DNA of 42,432 nt from CAZIRF01 sp964541755. GTDB taxonomy: Bacteria; Spirochaetota; Spirochaetia; Treponematales; Breznakiellaceae. The notes below the pieces were generated by a model. It saw only the letters and a program-made list of their open reading frames with translations, ran no database searches and was not told the origin of the DNA. Of the stretch, positions 15,786 to 24,072 are shown one piece after another. The stretch's first letter is position 1, and every line of letters begins with the position of its first letter. The stretch covers positions 1 through 42,432 of the forward strand of contig CAZIRF010000024.1 in NCBI GenBank assembly GCA_964541755.1. The letters are read 5' to 3'. The translations under genes were made by a program, and so were the position numbers.

Positions 15786-16535
15786 ATGTTTTCGAACACC
15801 AAACGTTTCGTGGCTCTTGCGAGTCTGATATTCATCGCTGCGGGCTTTGCCTTTTCGCAGCAGGATGATGAAGAGGAACTCTCTGTCGAGGAGTCTTACC
15901 TTCAGGAATCCATGGAAGTCATGGTTATTCGCGAACAGACCCGGGCAGACAGCCGCGATATGAAACTCGTCGCCCTCGACTTCATCAAGGACGCCATTGA
16001 CGCCGGACGTGCAAATGAAGAAGTCACCAGATCCTTGGAATATCTTGCCCTGGAAGGTACGGTAAATCGTACGCGAGATGGCGGACTCGGGAGACTTACC
16101 AACAATTATCCCGATGTACGCACCAAAGCTGTTGAGTATCTTGGGGAACTCGGCACCGAAGAGGCAAAAACCGCAGTCGTACGCGTCCTTTTGGCGGACA
16201 ACGAACCAATGGTCCTCACCCAGGCGGTGAAGGCACTTGGAAAATTCAACCATGAGGACAATGGCGAGGTTGTAGCAGCCATTTCCTGGATTGTCACCCG
16301 TTTCGATGTACTCAATCCTGATAATGCCTTGGCCCTCGCCGCCCTTGAAGCCTTTGAAACCATGGCAGCTGCCAATGGAGGGCTTCGTGATCCGGTCGCA
16401 GTTCGAACCGTAATGCGTATAGCCGAAGGTACTTACATCCGTCCGGTACGCATGAGAGCTCTTGCCGTTCTTCGCAATCTCAAAAATGGCGGATCAAGCA
16501 AGAATGCGGATGAATCCCGCAAAGGTGGCATGTAA
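15786..16535 (+). CDS. Secreted HEAT-repeat protein
   Basis: The 249-residue product has a cleavable-looking signal peptide (hydrophobic core at ~8-21, ending GFAFSQQ), then an acidic stretch, then at least three HEAT-like helical pairs (YPDVRTKAVEYLGELG, NEPMVLTQAVKALGKF, ALALAALEAFETMAA, YIRPVRMRALAVLRNL). HEAT arrays are protein-binding scaffolds; here it would act in the periplasm or at the cell surface. GGAGG lies 5 bases upstream of the ATG at 15786, which decides against an earlier in-frame ATG. It follows the lipoprotein gene. A second secreted HEAT protein lies at 32180. Confidence 0.75.
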   Translation: MFSNTKRFVALASLIFIAAGFAFSQQDDEEELSVEESYLQESMEVMVIREQTRADSRDMKLVALDFIKDAIDAGRANEEVTRSLEYLALEGTVNRTRDGGLGRLTNNYPDVRTKAVEYLGELGTEEAKTAVVRVLLADNEPMVLTQAVKALGKFNHEDNGEVVAAISWIVTRFDVLNPDNALALAALEAFETMAAANGGLRDPVAVRTVMRIAEGTYIRPVRMRALAVLRNLKNGGSSKNADESRKGGM

Positions 16536-16586
16536 GAACATCGAACATATCCATATTGCACAGCGGTATGGAGGGCTCGATCAGTA

Positions 16587-16616
16587 TTGACACGACCTTC
16601 CCCTTGAAGGTAGGCT
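16587..16616 (+). promoter_or_regulatory. Probable promoter of tRNA-Arg
   Basis: A perfect TTGACA (16587-16592) is followed after 18 bases by TAGGCT (16611-16616), a weak -10. The spacer contains an inverted repeat ACCTTC/GAAGGT (16595-16611). Initiation would be a few bases before the tRNA. Confidence 0.5.
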
Positions 16617-16626
16617 GATTTCCATC

Positions 16627-16700
<74 letters not shown>

Positions 16701-16730
16701 AAAAACCCATGCGTTTTTGCATGGGTTTTT
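16701..16730 (+). terminator. Rho-independent terminator of tRNA-Arg
   Basis: AAAAACCCATGC and GCATGGGTTTTT form a 12-bp stem with a six-base loop directly after the discriminator base, ending in a U5 run. Confidence 0.95.
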
Positions 16731-16791
16731 CTATATATACGAAGCGGCTTTAATGAGTAAAGCAGTTTAAACAGGCTCGGGAGACATACAT

Positions 16792-17385
16792 ATGGCAGCC
16801 CTCCTCCTTGCATCAGCTTCTCCCCGTCGAAGGGAGCTTCTCGACTCTGTGGGTGTTGTCTACGATGTTCGCCTATCACATATCGATGAGTCTCTTGTTC
16901 GTGGATCTTCCCCCAAAGAAACTGCAGGCCTTCTTGCCAGAGCAAAAACAGAAGCGGTTCTCTCCTGTTCAGACAGTTCGTCCTGGCAATGGATATTGGG
17001 GCTTGATACCCTTATAGACCTTGACGGGGCCATTATCGAGAAAGCCACAGATCGCGCCGATGCGTTACAGATATTGCAAAAACTCTCCGGTCGTACCCAC
17101 CGGGTTGTTACGGCAGTATGTCTGTACAGCCGCGATACAGACGCTTTTAAAGAAGGGTGCAGCGAGAGTTCCATCCGCTTTAAAGATCTGAGTGATGACG
17201 AAATACACTGGTTTTTGGACAGTGGGGAATGGCAGGGTGCTGCAGGGGCCTATATGATACAGGGGCGTGCAGCCTGCTTTATCGAAGAGCTTTGTGGATC
17301 ACACTCGGGGGTTGTGGGCTTGCCATTACCGCTCGTTTATGGCATGTTGAAAGAAAGCGGATACCGGTTCGGTCAATTCGCATAA
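16792..17385 (+). CDS. maf: Maf-family nucleotide pyrophosphatase
   Basis: Maf proteins hydrolyse non-canonical or damaged nucleoside triphosphates and were first linked to septum formation. The 197-residue product has the N-terminal signature LLLASASPRRRELL, the catalytic GLDTLIDLDG segment and GRTHRVVTAVCL, and the C-terminal EWQGAAGAYMIQGRAACFIE and GSHSGVVGLPL. GGGAG lies upstream of the ATG. It is separated from rpsB by about 150 bases containing the rpsB promoter; a weak hairpin (GGTGTG/CGCACC) follows its stop. Confidence 0.93.
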   Translation: MAALLLASASPRRRELLDSVGVVYDVRLSHIDESLVRGSSPKETAGLLARAKTEAVLSCSDSSSWQWILGLDTLIDLDGAIIEKATDRADALQILQKLSGRTHRVVTAVCLYSRDTDAFKEGCSESSIRFKDLSDDEIHWFLDSGEWQGAAGAYMIQGRAACFIEELCGSHSGVVGLPLPLVYGMLKESGYRFGQFA

Positions 17386-17496
17386 CATGGTGTGCTTGTC
17401 GCACCAAATTTCCACCGTAAGGTGAGATACAGAGAAACGCGTCGATCATTGCCCCCTGCGGGTGATTGTTTTGCCATGGCTCCACATTGGGCATGA

Positions 17497-17505
17497 TGGT
17501 ATAAT
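17497..17505 (+). promoter_or_regulatory. Extended -10 promoter of rpsB-tsf
   Basis: TGGTATAAT gives a consensus TATAAT (17500-17505) with the upstream TG of an extended -10. No good -35 lies at 16-18 bases. The leader to the rpsB start is about 25 bases. Confidence 0.65.
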
Positions 17506-17537
17506 AATCTTGATGGTTCGAGACGCAGGAGGACATT

Positions 17538-18437
17538 TTGGCAGTAGTTACCATGAAGAGTCTGCTTGAATCGGGTGTACACTTTGGGCACCAGGTCAAA
17601 CGCTGGGATCCCCGCATGAAGAAATACATCTTCGCAGAGCGCAACGGGATTCATATCATCGATCTTCAGAAAACCATTCAATCAATCAAAGAAGCATACG
17701 AAGCTGTTCGCAAGACTGTAAGTTCGGGTAAATCCGTTCTTTTTGTCGGTACAAAGAAGCAGGCTCAGCAGGCCATCCAGAAAGAAGCCGAACGCTGTGG
17801 TATGTTCTTCATCAACAATCGCTGGCTCGGTGGCATGCTCACCAACTTTTCAACCATCAAGAAGTCCTTGCTCCGCCTCAAGAAGCTTGAGAAGATGGAG
17901 GTCGACGGCACCTTTGAAAACCTTACCAAGAAGGAAATTGCCAACCTGAACAAGGAGCGCGCAAAACTCCAGAAGAACCTTGGCGGTATCAAAGAGATGA
18001 AGGATCTTCCCGGTATTCTCTTTATCATCGATACCCGTAAAGAAGGGATTGCAGTCGCAGAAGCACGCCGTATGGGTATTCCCATCGTTGCCGTTGTTGA
18101 CACCAACTGTAACCCCGATGGCATTGACTACCCCATCCCCGGCAATGATGACGCTATTCGCGCCATTACCCTCTTTACCCAGATTATTGCGAATGCCGTC
18201 GTTGAAGCAGATAACGAAGCCGGACTCAAGATCATCGAGACCCTCAATGATGATGAAGATGAAGGCGTCGAAGAAGTGACCACCGAAATCTCAAACAAGG
18301 TAGAAGATCGCGAGGTCGACATTGAAGAATATGCGGCCAGTGGCGTCGTTGCCACGACCGAACCCACCGAGACCGAAGAGAGCGAAGAAGATGCCCTTCC
18401 GGTCGATGTCGACAAGGTGTACGAAGAAGGCAAGTAA
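17538..18437 (+). CDS. rpsB: 30S ribosomal protein S2 (uS2)
   Basis: S2 is a late-binding small-subunit protein. The N terminus MAVVTMKSLLESGVHFGHQ is diagnostic, with later conserved blocks FVGTKKQAQQAIQKEAERC and NNRWLGGMLTNFSTIKKS. The start is TTG at 17538, with a perfect AGGAGG 5 bases upstream; the ATG at codon 6 would be too far away. The product is 299 residues, longer than the typical ~240, because of a C-terminal acidic tail rich in Glu, Asp and Thr from about residue 225. tsf follows within 25 bases, the standard rpsB-tsf operon. Confidence 0.97.
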   Translation: MAVVTMKSLLESGVHFGHQVKRWDPRMKKYIFAERNGIHIIDLQKTIQSIKEAYEAVRKTVSSGKSVLFVGTKKQAQQAIQKEAERCGMFFINNRWLGGMLTNFSTIKKSLLRLKKLEKMEVDGTFENLTKKEIANLNKERAKLQKNLGGIKEMKDLPGILFIIDTRKEGIAVAEARRMGIPIVAVVDTNCNPDGIDYPIPGNDDAIRAITLFTQIIANAVVEADNEAGLKIIETLNDDEDEGVEEVTTEISNKVEDREVDIEEYAASGVVATTEPTETEESEEDALPVDVDKVYEEGK

Positions 18438-18459
18438 TCGTCAACCCAAGGAGCTAGCT

Positions 18460-19308
18460 GTGGAAATCAAAGCATCTGATGTAAAGGCCCTTCGCGAGAA
18501 AACCGGCGCAGGGATGATGGAGTGCAAAAAGGCACTTACCGAATGTGATGGAGATTTTGGCAAGGCCGAAAAACTCCTCAAAGAAAAGGGCCTTGCTGCG
18601 CTCGAAAAGCGTGCTGATCGTGCCACTAACGAAGGCAAGGTATTCCTCAAGATTGATGGCAAGACCTGTGCACTCGCAGAACTCTCTTCTGAAACCGACT
18701 TCGTAGCCCGTAACGAAGAGTTTATTGCGGTTGGCGAGGAGATTGTCTCCCGCATGATCGCCAAAAACATCGATACGGTTACCGATGAACTCTCCGGTCT
18801 TCTCAATGATCTCGCTACCAAGATTCGTGAAAACATGTCGGTAAAGCGCGTCATGTTGGTGAAAGCCAAAGAGAACGAGAGTTTTACCAAGTACATTCAT
18901 GGTGATGGGGCTATTGGTGTCGTCATTCAAATGGCTGCAGAGAAAGCGGAAGCATTGGAGAATGAAAAGGTTCAAGCTCTCGCATTTGATCTTGCTTTGC
19001 ATGTAGCAGCATTCAACCCTCTCGCACTCGACAAGAGCAAGATTGATCCTGCGTATATCTCAGAGCAGACTGAAATCTATCGCAAACAGATGGAACAGGA
19101 CGAGAAAATGAAGAACAAGCCTGCCAATGTTCTTGAAGGCATCCTTCAGGGCAAGATCAACAAGCATCTCGCAGAGATTTGTTTCCTTGATCAGGGCTTT
19201 GTCAAAGACGACAAGCAGTCTGTTGCCAAGGTTCTTGAATCAGTTGGCAAGGAAGTGGGTTCGTCGCTGTCTATCAGCAATTATATTTATTTCCGCGTTG
19301 GGGCATAA
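18460..19308 (+). CDS. tsf: Elongation factor Ts
   Basis: EF-Ts exchanges GDP for GTP on EF-Tu. The 282-residue product starts VEIKASDVKALREKTGAGMM, matching the N-terminal UBA-like domain, and includes the core block ELSSETDFVARNEEF. The start is GTG at 18460 with AAGGAG upstream; frames further upstream overlap rpsB and are not used. It is followed by a perfect palindrome and then frr. In many bacteria pyrH lies between tsf and frr; here it is absent. Confidence 0.97.
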   Translation: MEIKASDVKALREKTGAGMMECKKALTECDGDFGKAEKLLKEKGLAALEKRADRATNEGKVFLKIDGKTCALAELSSETDFVARNEEFIAVGEEIVSRMIAKNIDTVTDELSGLLNDLATKIRENMSVKRVMLVKAKENESFTKYIHGDGAIGVVIQMAAEKAEALENEKVQALAFDLALHVAAFNPLALDKSKIDPAYISEQTEIYRKQMEQDEKMKNKPANVLEGILQGKINKHLAEICFLDQGFVKDDKQSVAKVLESVGKEVGSSLSISNYIYFRVGA

Positions 19309-19335
19309 GCTGCTATACGCGAATTGAATTGAACA

Positions 19336-19365
19336 GAATCGTGCGATGAATTCATCGCACGATTC
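19336..19365. repeat. Perfect 30-base palindrome between tsf and frr
   Basis: The left arm GAATCGTGCGATGAA is followed without any spacer by its exact reverse complement TTCATCGCACGATTC. As RNA this forms a long hairpin with a small loop; there is no U run (next bases CTATTTCC), so it is not a standard terminator. It could reduce read-through, act as an RNase III site or bind a dimeric regulator. Confidence 0.85.
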
Positions 19366-19391
19366 CTATTTCCAGCAAACAGGAGCGCATC

Positions 19392-19946
19392 ATGGATCTT
19401 GTCATTTCGTCGTGTGAAGAGAGAATGAAAAAGAGCATTGCATCTCTCAAGGATGATTTTGCCGCCGTTCGTACCGGGCGGGCCTCTGCAGCTCTTCTCG
19501 ACAAGATTCGTGTTGACTACTATGGAGAGAAAACGCCCATTTCCGGAGTCGCCAATATTTCTGTACCGGAAGCTCGGCTCATTGTTGTTTCCCCCTGGGA
19601 AAAGAACATGATTTCCGAAGTTGAAAAGGCAATTCGAAGTTCGGAACTCTCTCTCAATCCAAGTAATGATGGAAAGGTGATCAGAATTGCCATTCCCCCT
19701 CTTACCGAAGATCGCCGTAAGGAACTGGTCAAACAGTGTAAATCCATGGCCGAACAATCCCGAGTAGCAATTCGGAACATCCGCCGTGATGGCAATGATG
19801 AACTCAAAAAAAAGCTCAAAGATACTGAAATAAGTGAGGACATGGAAAAGAAGGGAATAGACTCCCTTCAAAAACTCACTGATTCCTATATAGCAGAAAT
19901 AGCTTCGATTCTTGAATCCAAAGAGAAAGAGATACTGGAAGTCTGA
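19392..19946 (+). CDS. frr: Ribosome recycling factor
   Basis: RRF splits post-termination ribosomes with EF-G. The 184-residue product shows the family pattern: DFAAVRTGRASAALLDKIRVDYYG, then ISVPEARLIVVSPWEKNMISEVEKAI, LNPSNDGKVIRIAIPPLTEDRRKELV, and a C-terminal helix with KEKEILEV. AGGAG lies upstream of the ATG. Its stop overlaps the uppS start by one base (TGATG). Confidence 0.97.
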   Translation: MDLVISSCEERMKKSIASLKDDFAAVRTGRASAALLDKIRVDYYGEKTPISGVANISVPEARLIVVSPWEKNMISEVEKAIRSSELSLNPSNDGKVIRIAIPPLTEDRRKELVKQCKSMAEQSRVAIRNIRRDGNDELKKKLKDTEISEDMEKKGIDSLQKLTDSYIAEIASILESKEKEILEV

Positions 19947-20680
19947 TGTCTTCCAGAACTGCATCCGTTCCGAATGCAAAAGCTGATGCGGAAGGACTCC
20001 CAACACACGTTGGTATCATCATGGATGGAAACGGACGCTGGGCACAATCACGGGGCAAGATACGCAGTGCCGGACACCTTGAAGGCTTGAAAACTGCAAA
20101 AGCTATAGTTCAGCATGCGTCAAAACGTGCTATCCCCTATATTTCTCTCTATGTATTCTCGACAGAAAATTGGAAACGTACTGTCGATGAGGTGGGATTT
20201 CTCATGAATCTCGTCGATTCCCATATCTTGGCAGAACTCCCCTTTTATCAAAAAAACAATATACGTCTTCGTTTTTCCGGTAATCTTGAGGGATTACCCC
20301 CGGCTGTTGCAGCCAAGCTGTTGAATGCCCGCAAAAAGACCGCAGAAAACACCGGCACCTGTGTCAATCTTGCTATCAATTATGGTGGACGGGATGAAAT
20401 AATCCGCGCCATCAAGCGTGCTACAGTAGAATTACATGATGATCACAACAACCTGAACGAAGAAACCCTTCGTCAATACTTTGACAATCCCGACATCCCC
20501 GATTTGGATCTTGTTATACGAACTGCGGGTGAACAGCGAACGAGTAATTTCTTTATTTGGCAAGCGGCCTACGCAGAGCTCTATATGGATAACAAACTCT
20601 GGCCAGATTGGACTGTCGAAGATTTTGACGAAGCACTGGCTCAATACACAACAAGAACGAGGCGATATGGTGGCGTCTGA
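19946..20680 (+). CDS. uppS: Isoprenyl (undecaprenyl) diphosphate synthase
   Basis: UppS makes the C55 lipid carrier for peptidoglycan and other glycans by cis-prenyl transfer. The 244-residue product has the catalytic motif GIIMDGNGRWAQSRG with Asp27, the NLAINYGGRDEIIRA block, and the C-terminal DLVIRTAGEQRTSNFFIWQ and AELY motifs. The first ~20 residues precede the fold and are variable. It is coupled to frr upstream and overlaps cdsA by 14 bases downstream. Confidence 0.96.
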   Translation: MSSRTASVPNAKADAEGLPTHVGIIMDGNGRWAQSRGKIRSAGHLEGLKTAKAIVQHASKRAIPYISLYVFSTENWKRTVDEVGFLMNLVDSHILAELPFYQKNNIRLRFSGNLEGLPPAVAAKLLNARKKTAENTGTCVNLAINYGGRDEIIRAIKRATVELHDDHNNLNEETLRQYFDNPDIPDLDLVIRTAGEQRTSNFFIWQAAYAELYMDNKLWPDWTVEDFDEALAQYTTRTRRYGGV

Positions 20681-21545
20681 TATCAAGAAAATTGTGAGCA
20701 GATTGCTTATATTCTTTGTGGGTATTCCCCTCGTTGTAATCCTCATATTGTGCTGTTCATTCAAACAGCACCTTGTAGTCAATCTCATACTGGGAGCTCT
20801 CAATGTAGTAGCATCTCTCGAGTTGAGAACTATTCTTTCAAAGAAAATTGCAGTACCTGGAAAAATCAGCACTGCTTTCTTTTCTGCCATTTTACCCTTG
20901 GCGATGGTACTTCATATCTCGTTTAATCTTGGAACCGAATTATTCTCTTTCATTGCCGTCGCCTCTATTGGCGTCTTCTTCTTGCGAGGAATTATTGGAA
21001 CGGCATATACCAAACAATTTATTGAAAAGCTGGGGAGCTCGATTCTTCTTTTGGTCTATCCCGGTATGTTCAGTATCTGGATTATGAAGATTGCAACCCT
21101 TCCATACGCATCAAGTGTAATGCTTGTCTATGTTTTGAGTGTTTTCGCTAATGATTCTTTGGCATGGTTGTTTGGCATGCTCTTTGGAAAAAACAACCGG
21201 GGGATTTTCCCGGTAAGTCCAAACAAGAGTATTGCCGGTTTTATCGGTGGTCTCTCGACCGCCATACTTGTATATGTTTTGGCTTCAATTTTTCTGCCAC
21301 ACTTTGGTATTACCGCATTTGAAGCAAAATTCTTACCGAATATCTTGGCCGCGATACTCTTGGGGCTTGCAACTGGTTTGGCAACTATTGCAGGCGATCT
21401 TGTGGAATCAGCCCTCAAGAGAAGTACTGAAGTCAAAGATTCCGGGACTATCATGCATGGACGTGGGGGCATGCTGGATTCACTCGATTCCCTCGTTTTT
21501 GCCGCTCCCGTTTTTTGGATGTTGTACCGGGTACTGTTCGTATGA
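20667..21545 (+). CDS. cdsA: Phosphatidate cytidylyltransferase
   Basis: CdsA makes CDP-diacylglycerol, the precursor of bacterial phospholipids. The 292-residue product has about eight membrane segments and the C-terminal signature ESALKRSTEVKDSG followed by GRGGMLDSLDSL. Compared with the usual PGHGGxxDRxD, the His is Arg and the Arg after Asp is Ser; the acidic residues are kept. The ATG at 20667 lies inside the uppS 3' end, and the stop overlaps dxr by four bases (ATGA), so the genes are translationally linked. Confidence 0.93.
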   Translation: MVASDIKKIVSRLLIFFVGIPLVVILILCCSFKQHLVVNLILGALNVVASLELRTILSKKIAVPGKISTAFFSAILPLAMVLHISFNLGTELFSFIAVASIGVFFLRGIIGTAYTKQFIEKLGSSILLLVYPGMFSIWIMKIATLPYASSVMLVYVLSVFANDSLAWLFGMLFGKNNRGIFPVSPNKSIAGFIGGLSTAILVYVLASIFLPHFGITAFEAKFLPNILAAILLGLATGLATIAGDLVESALKRSTEVKDSGTIMHGRGGMLDSLDSLVFAAPVFWMLYRVLFV

Positions 21546-22669
21546 AACGAGTTCTCATACTGGGTGCGTCGGGTTCCATAGGAACCAATGCTATCGAAGT
21601 CATTCAAGATTTCCCCGATTCCCTAAAACTGGTTGGAGTTCAAGTACACAAAAACAAGAAACTTCTGTCCAAGCTCAAAAAAAAGCATCCCGGTGTCATT
21701 ACGGCTAGCAGCAGTGAAGGTGAAACCATCGCGGATATATCCGGCCCGGATCTGTATAAAAGATTGATCGATGCGGCAAAACCGGATATCGTCGTAAATG
21801 GTATTTCCGGATCCCCCGGCTTGATGCCCTCCGTTATAACGCTCGAATCGGGTATAGATCTTGCTCTTGCCAATAAAGAAACGGTCGTCATGGCTGGAGA
21901 AATCATTTTTGATCTTGCTACATCTCGCGGTGTTTCCATATTACCTGTTGACTCCGAACATTCTGCGCTCTTCCATTTGCTTGAGGGTAAAAAACCCGAA
22001 GACATCAAGCAACTGCTTATTACCGCATCTGGGGGCCCTTTTTTCGGATTTTCCCGCAAAGACCTGATTAAAGTAGGTGTGCAAGACGCGCTCAAACACC
22101 CCACCTGGAAAATGGGGGGTAAAATTACCGTTGATTCGGCTACATTGGCCAATAAGGGGCTCGAACTTATTGAAGCCATGTATCTCTTTGGTGTGCCTGA
22201 AGACCGCATTCGTGTCTTGGTCCATCGTCAAAGCAAGGTACACGCCCTTGTACGAATGACTGATGGCGCCCTTTATGCGCAAATATCCGACCCCGATATG
22301 AAACATCCCATTCATAATGCGCTTTTTTACCCCGAAAAGCACCCCTGCTCATATGGGGAGATGGATCTTGTCGGGCATATTCTCAACTTCAACGAGCCTG
22401 ATGGTGATGCATTCCCCCTTCTTCCCCTCTCCAGAATTTGTGCCAGAAACCGCGGCTTGTACCCTGTTGCCTATAATGCCGCAAATGAAGTCGCTGTCGA
22501 ACTCTTTTTAAAGCGAAAATTGGCATTCAATACCATTTCTGATTTGGTATCCCGAGTCCTTGATGAGGATATCCCCACCAAGGCAGCTGGTTCCATTGAA
22601 GAAATTTTGGATGCAAACACCTTTTACCATGAACGAGCTCGCGTTCTTCGCAAGGAGTTGCCATTTTGA
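21542..22669 (+). CDS. dxr: 1-deoxy-D-xylulose 5-phosphate reductoisomerase
   Basis: Dxr forms 2-C-methyl-D-erythritol 4-phosphate, the committed step of the MEP isoprenoid pathway that feeds UppS. The 375-residue product has the NADPH-binding GASGSIGTNAIEVI, then LANKETVVMAGE, PVDSEHSALFHLLE (metal and substrate residues), and KITVDSATLANKGLELIEA. It is coupled by an ATGA overlap to cdsA and by a TTGA overlap to rseP. Confidence 0.97.
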   Translation: MKRVLILGASGSIGTNAIEVIQDFPDSLKLVGVQVHKNKKLLSKLKKKHPGVITASSSEGETIADISGPDLYKRLIDAAKPDIVVNGISGSPGLMPSVITLESGIDLALANKETVVMAGEIIFDLATSRGVSILPVDSEHSALFHLLEGKKPEDIKQLLITASGGPFFGFSRKDLIKVGVQDALKHPTWKMGGKITVDSATLANKGLELIEAMYLFGVPEDRIRVLVHRQSKVHALVRMTDGALYAQISDPDMKHPIHNALFYPEKHPCSYGEMDLVGHILNFNEPDGDAFPLLPLSRICARNRGLYPVAYNAANEVAVELFLKRKLAFNTISDLVSRVLDEDIPTKAAGSIEEILDANTFYHERARVLRKELPF

Positions 22670-24021
22670 TCAACATACTGATCGGTATTGCCGGATTGGG
22701 TATTGTCGTATTCATACATGAACTGGGACACTTTATTGCTGCCCGATTGAGTGGTATTCGGGTTTTGGCTTTTTCGGTGGGCTGGGGCAAACCGATACTC
22801 CATAAAACCATTGGTGGCGTAGACTATCGCATTGGTATGTTTCCTGTTGGTGGATACTGTCAAATGGATGGAGAGGAAGAGTACAAGGAAGCACTGGTAA
22901 ATGGAAACAGCGAAATCCGTCGTACGCCCGGTACCTTTTGGGGCGCTCACCCCATCAAGAGAATCATCGTATCTTTCATGGGCCCCTTTTTCAATTGGCT
23001 TTTTGCCGTTGTCGTACTGGCGATTGTTTCTCTGGTTGGATACTCGATATACACATCACCCAATCGCATAGTTTTGGCCAGTGATGTAGATTCCACTTTT
23101 TCCGGCCCTGCCAATATCGCCGGCCTTGAAACGGGTGATATTATCTTGTCCATCAATGGGCGAGAGACAAAGACCAGCCAAGATATTTCACGTATCATTG
23201 CGGAAAATCCCGATAAAGACCTTCAAATGCAAATTCTTCGCGATAAAACGAGAGTAGACTTGACGGTTAAACCTTCCCTGGATAAAGACAGTGGTGCAGG
23301 GAAAATTGGAGTTTACTTTTGGATAGATCCGCTTGTTGAACAAGTTAGTGCCGCTTCACCGGCTGCCATTGCCGGTATAAAAAAGGGTGACTACATTCTT
23401 TCGGTTAATGGAATACCTGTATCTCAACAAATGGATTTTTTCAAAGCACTTGATTCAAAACCCGGGACACTTCAGTTACGCTATGCCAGAGGAGAACTTA
23501 TCGAGGAGACAGAACTGGTAATCTCCTGGAACGATAATGAGGTTAATACAAATGTAGCCGGTATATCCTTTGCACTTGAAGAACAACACATCAAGGAAAG
23601 CAATCTGTTTACGGCCTTTGGATCAAGTGTCAAAGAAGTACAGAGTACTTTTATAAGTTCTTTTACCAGTTTGGGAACACTCTTTCGCGGTGTAAATTTG
23701 AGCAAAGCAGTGTCGGGGCCACTGCGCATTACCCACATGGTTGGGCAAACTACTATTTCCGGTTTCCAGGAAGGGGCTGCCTCGGGATTTATTTCACTCT
23801 TTCGATTTTTGGCTTACATCTCCATCGTGCTCTCTCTCATGAACCTCTTGCCCATACCGGCGCTTGATGGTGGGATGATTATCGTCTTCCTCATTGAACT
23901 CATCATTCGCCGTCCCATCAAAACAAAAATCCTGTATCGTTTTCAAGTTGTGGGTACGGTGATCATTATGGCATTACTGGTCCTTACCTTCATTAGCGAT
24001 GCGTTTTTTTTGATGGGCTGA
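22666..24021 (+). CDS. rseP: Site-2 intramembrane metalloprotease (RseP)
   Basis: RseP cleaves membrane-embedded substrates, classically anti-sigma factors and remnant signal peptides. The zinc motif HELGH lies in the first membrane helix (VVFIHELGHFIAAR, ~residues 16-29) and the second metal ligand in NLLPIPALDGG near the C terminus. Two PDZ domains lie between (around GLETGDIILSINGRETK and GIKKGDYILSVNGIPVS). Length is 451 residues, typical. The start is TTG at 22666, overlapping the dxr stop by four bases, with AAGGAG upstream. No obvious anti-sigma partner is in the window. Confidence 0.95.
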   Translation: MINILIGIAGLGIVVFIHELGHFIAARLSGIRVLAFSVGWGKPILHKTIGGVDYRIGMFPVGGYCQMDGEEEYKEALVNGNSEIRRTPGTFWGAHPIKRIIVSFMGPFFNWLFAVVVLAIVSLVGYSIYTSPNRIVLASDVDSTFSGPANIAGLETGDIILSINGRETKTSQDISRIIAENPDKDLQMQILRDKTRVDLTVKPSLDKDSGAGKIGVYFWIDPLVEQVSAASPAAIAGIKKGDYILSVNGIPVSQQMDFFKALDSKPGTLQLRYARGELIEETELVISWNDNEVNTNVAGISFALEEQHIKESNLFTAFGSSVKEVQSTFISSFTSLGTLFRGVNLSKAVSGPLRITHMVGQTTISGFQEGAASGFISLFRFLAYISIVLSLMNLLPIPALDGGMIIVFLIELIIRRPIKTKILYRFQVVGTVIIMALLVLTFISDAFFLMG

Positions 24022-24072
24022 TATCGACAACAGAAGCATTGTTCCCGGTTTTGAGTTATAGAGAGAGGCGTC

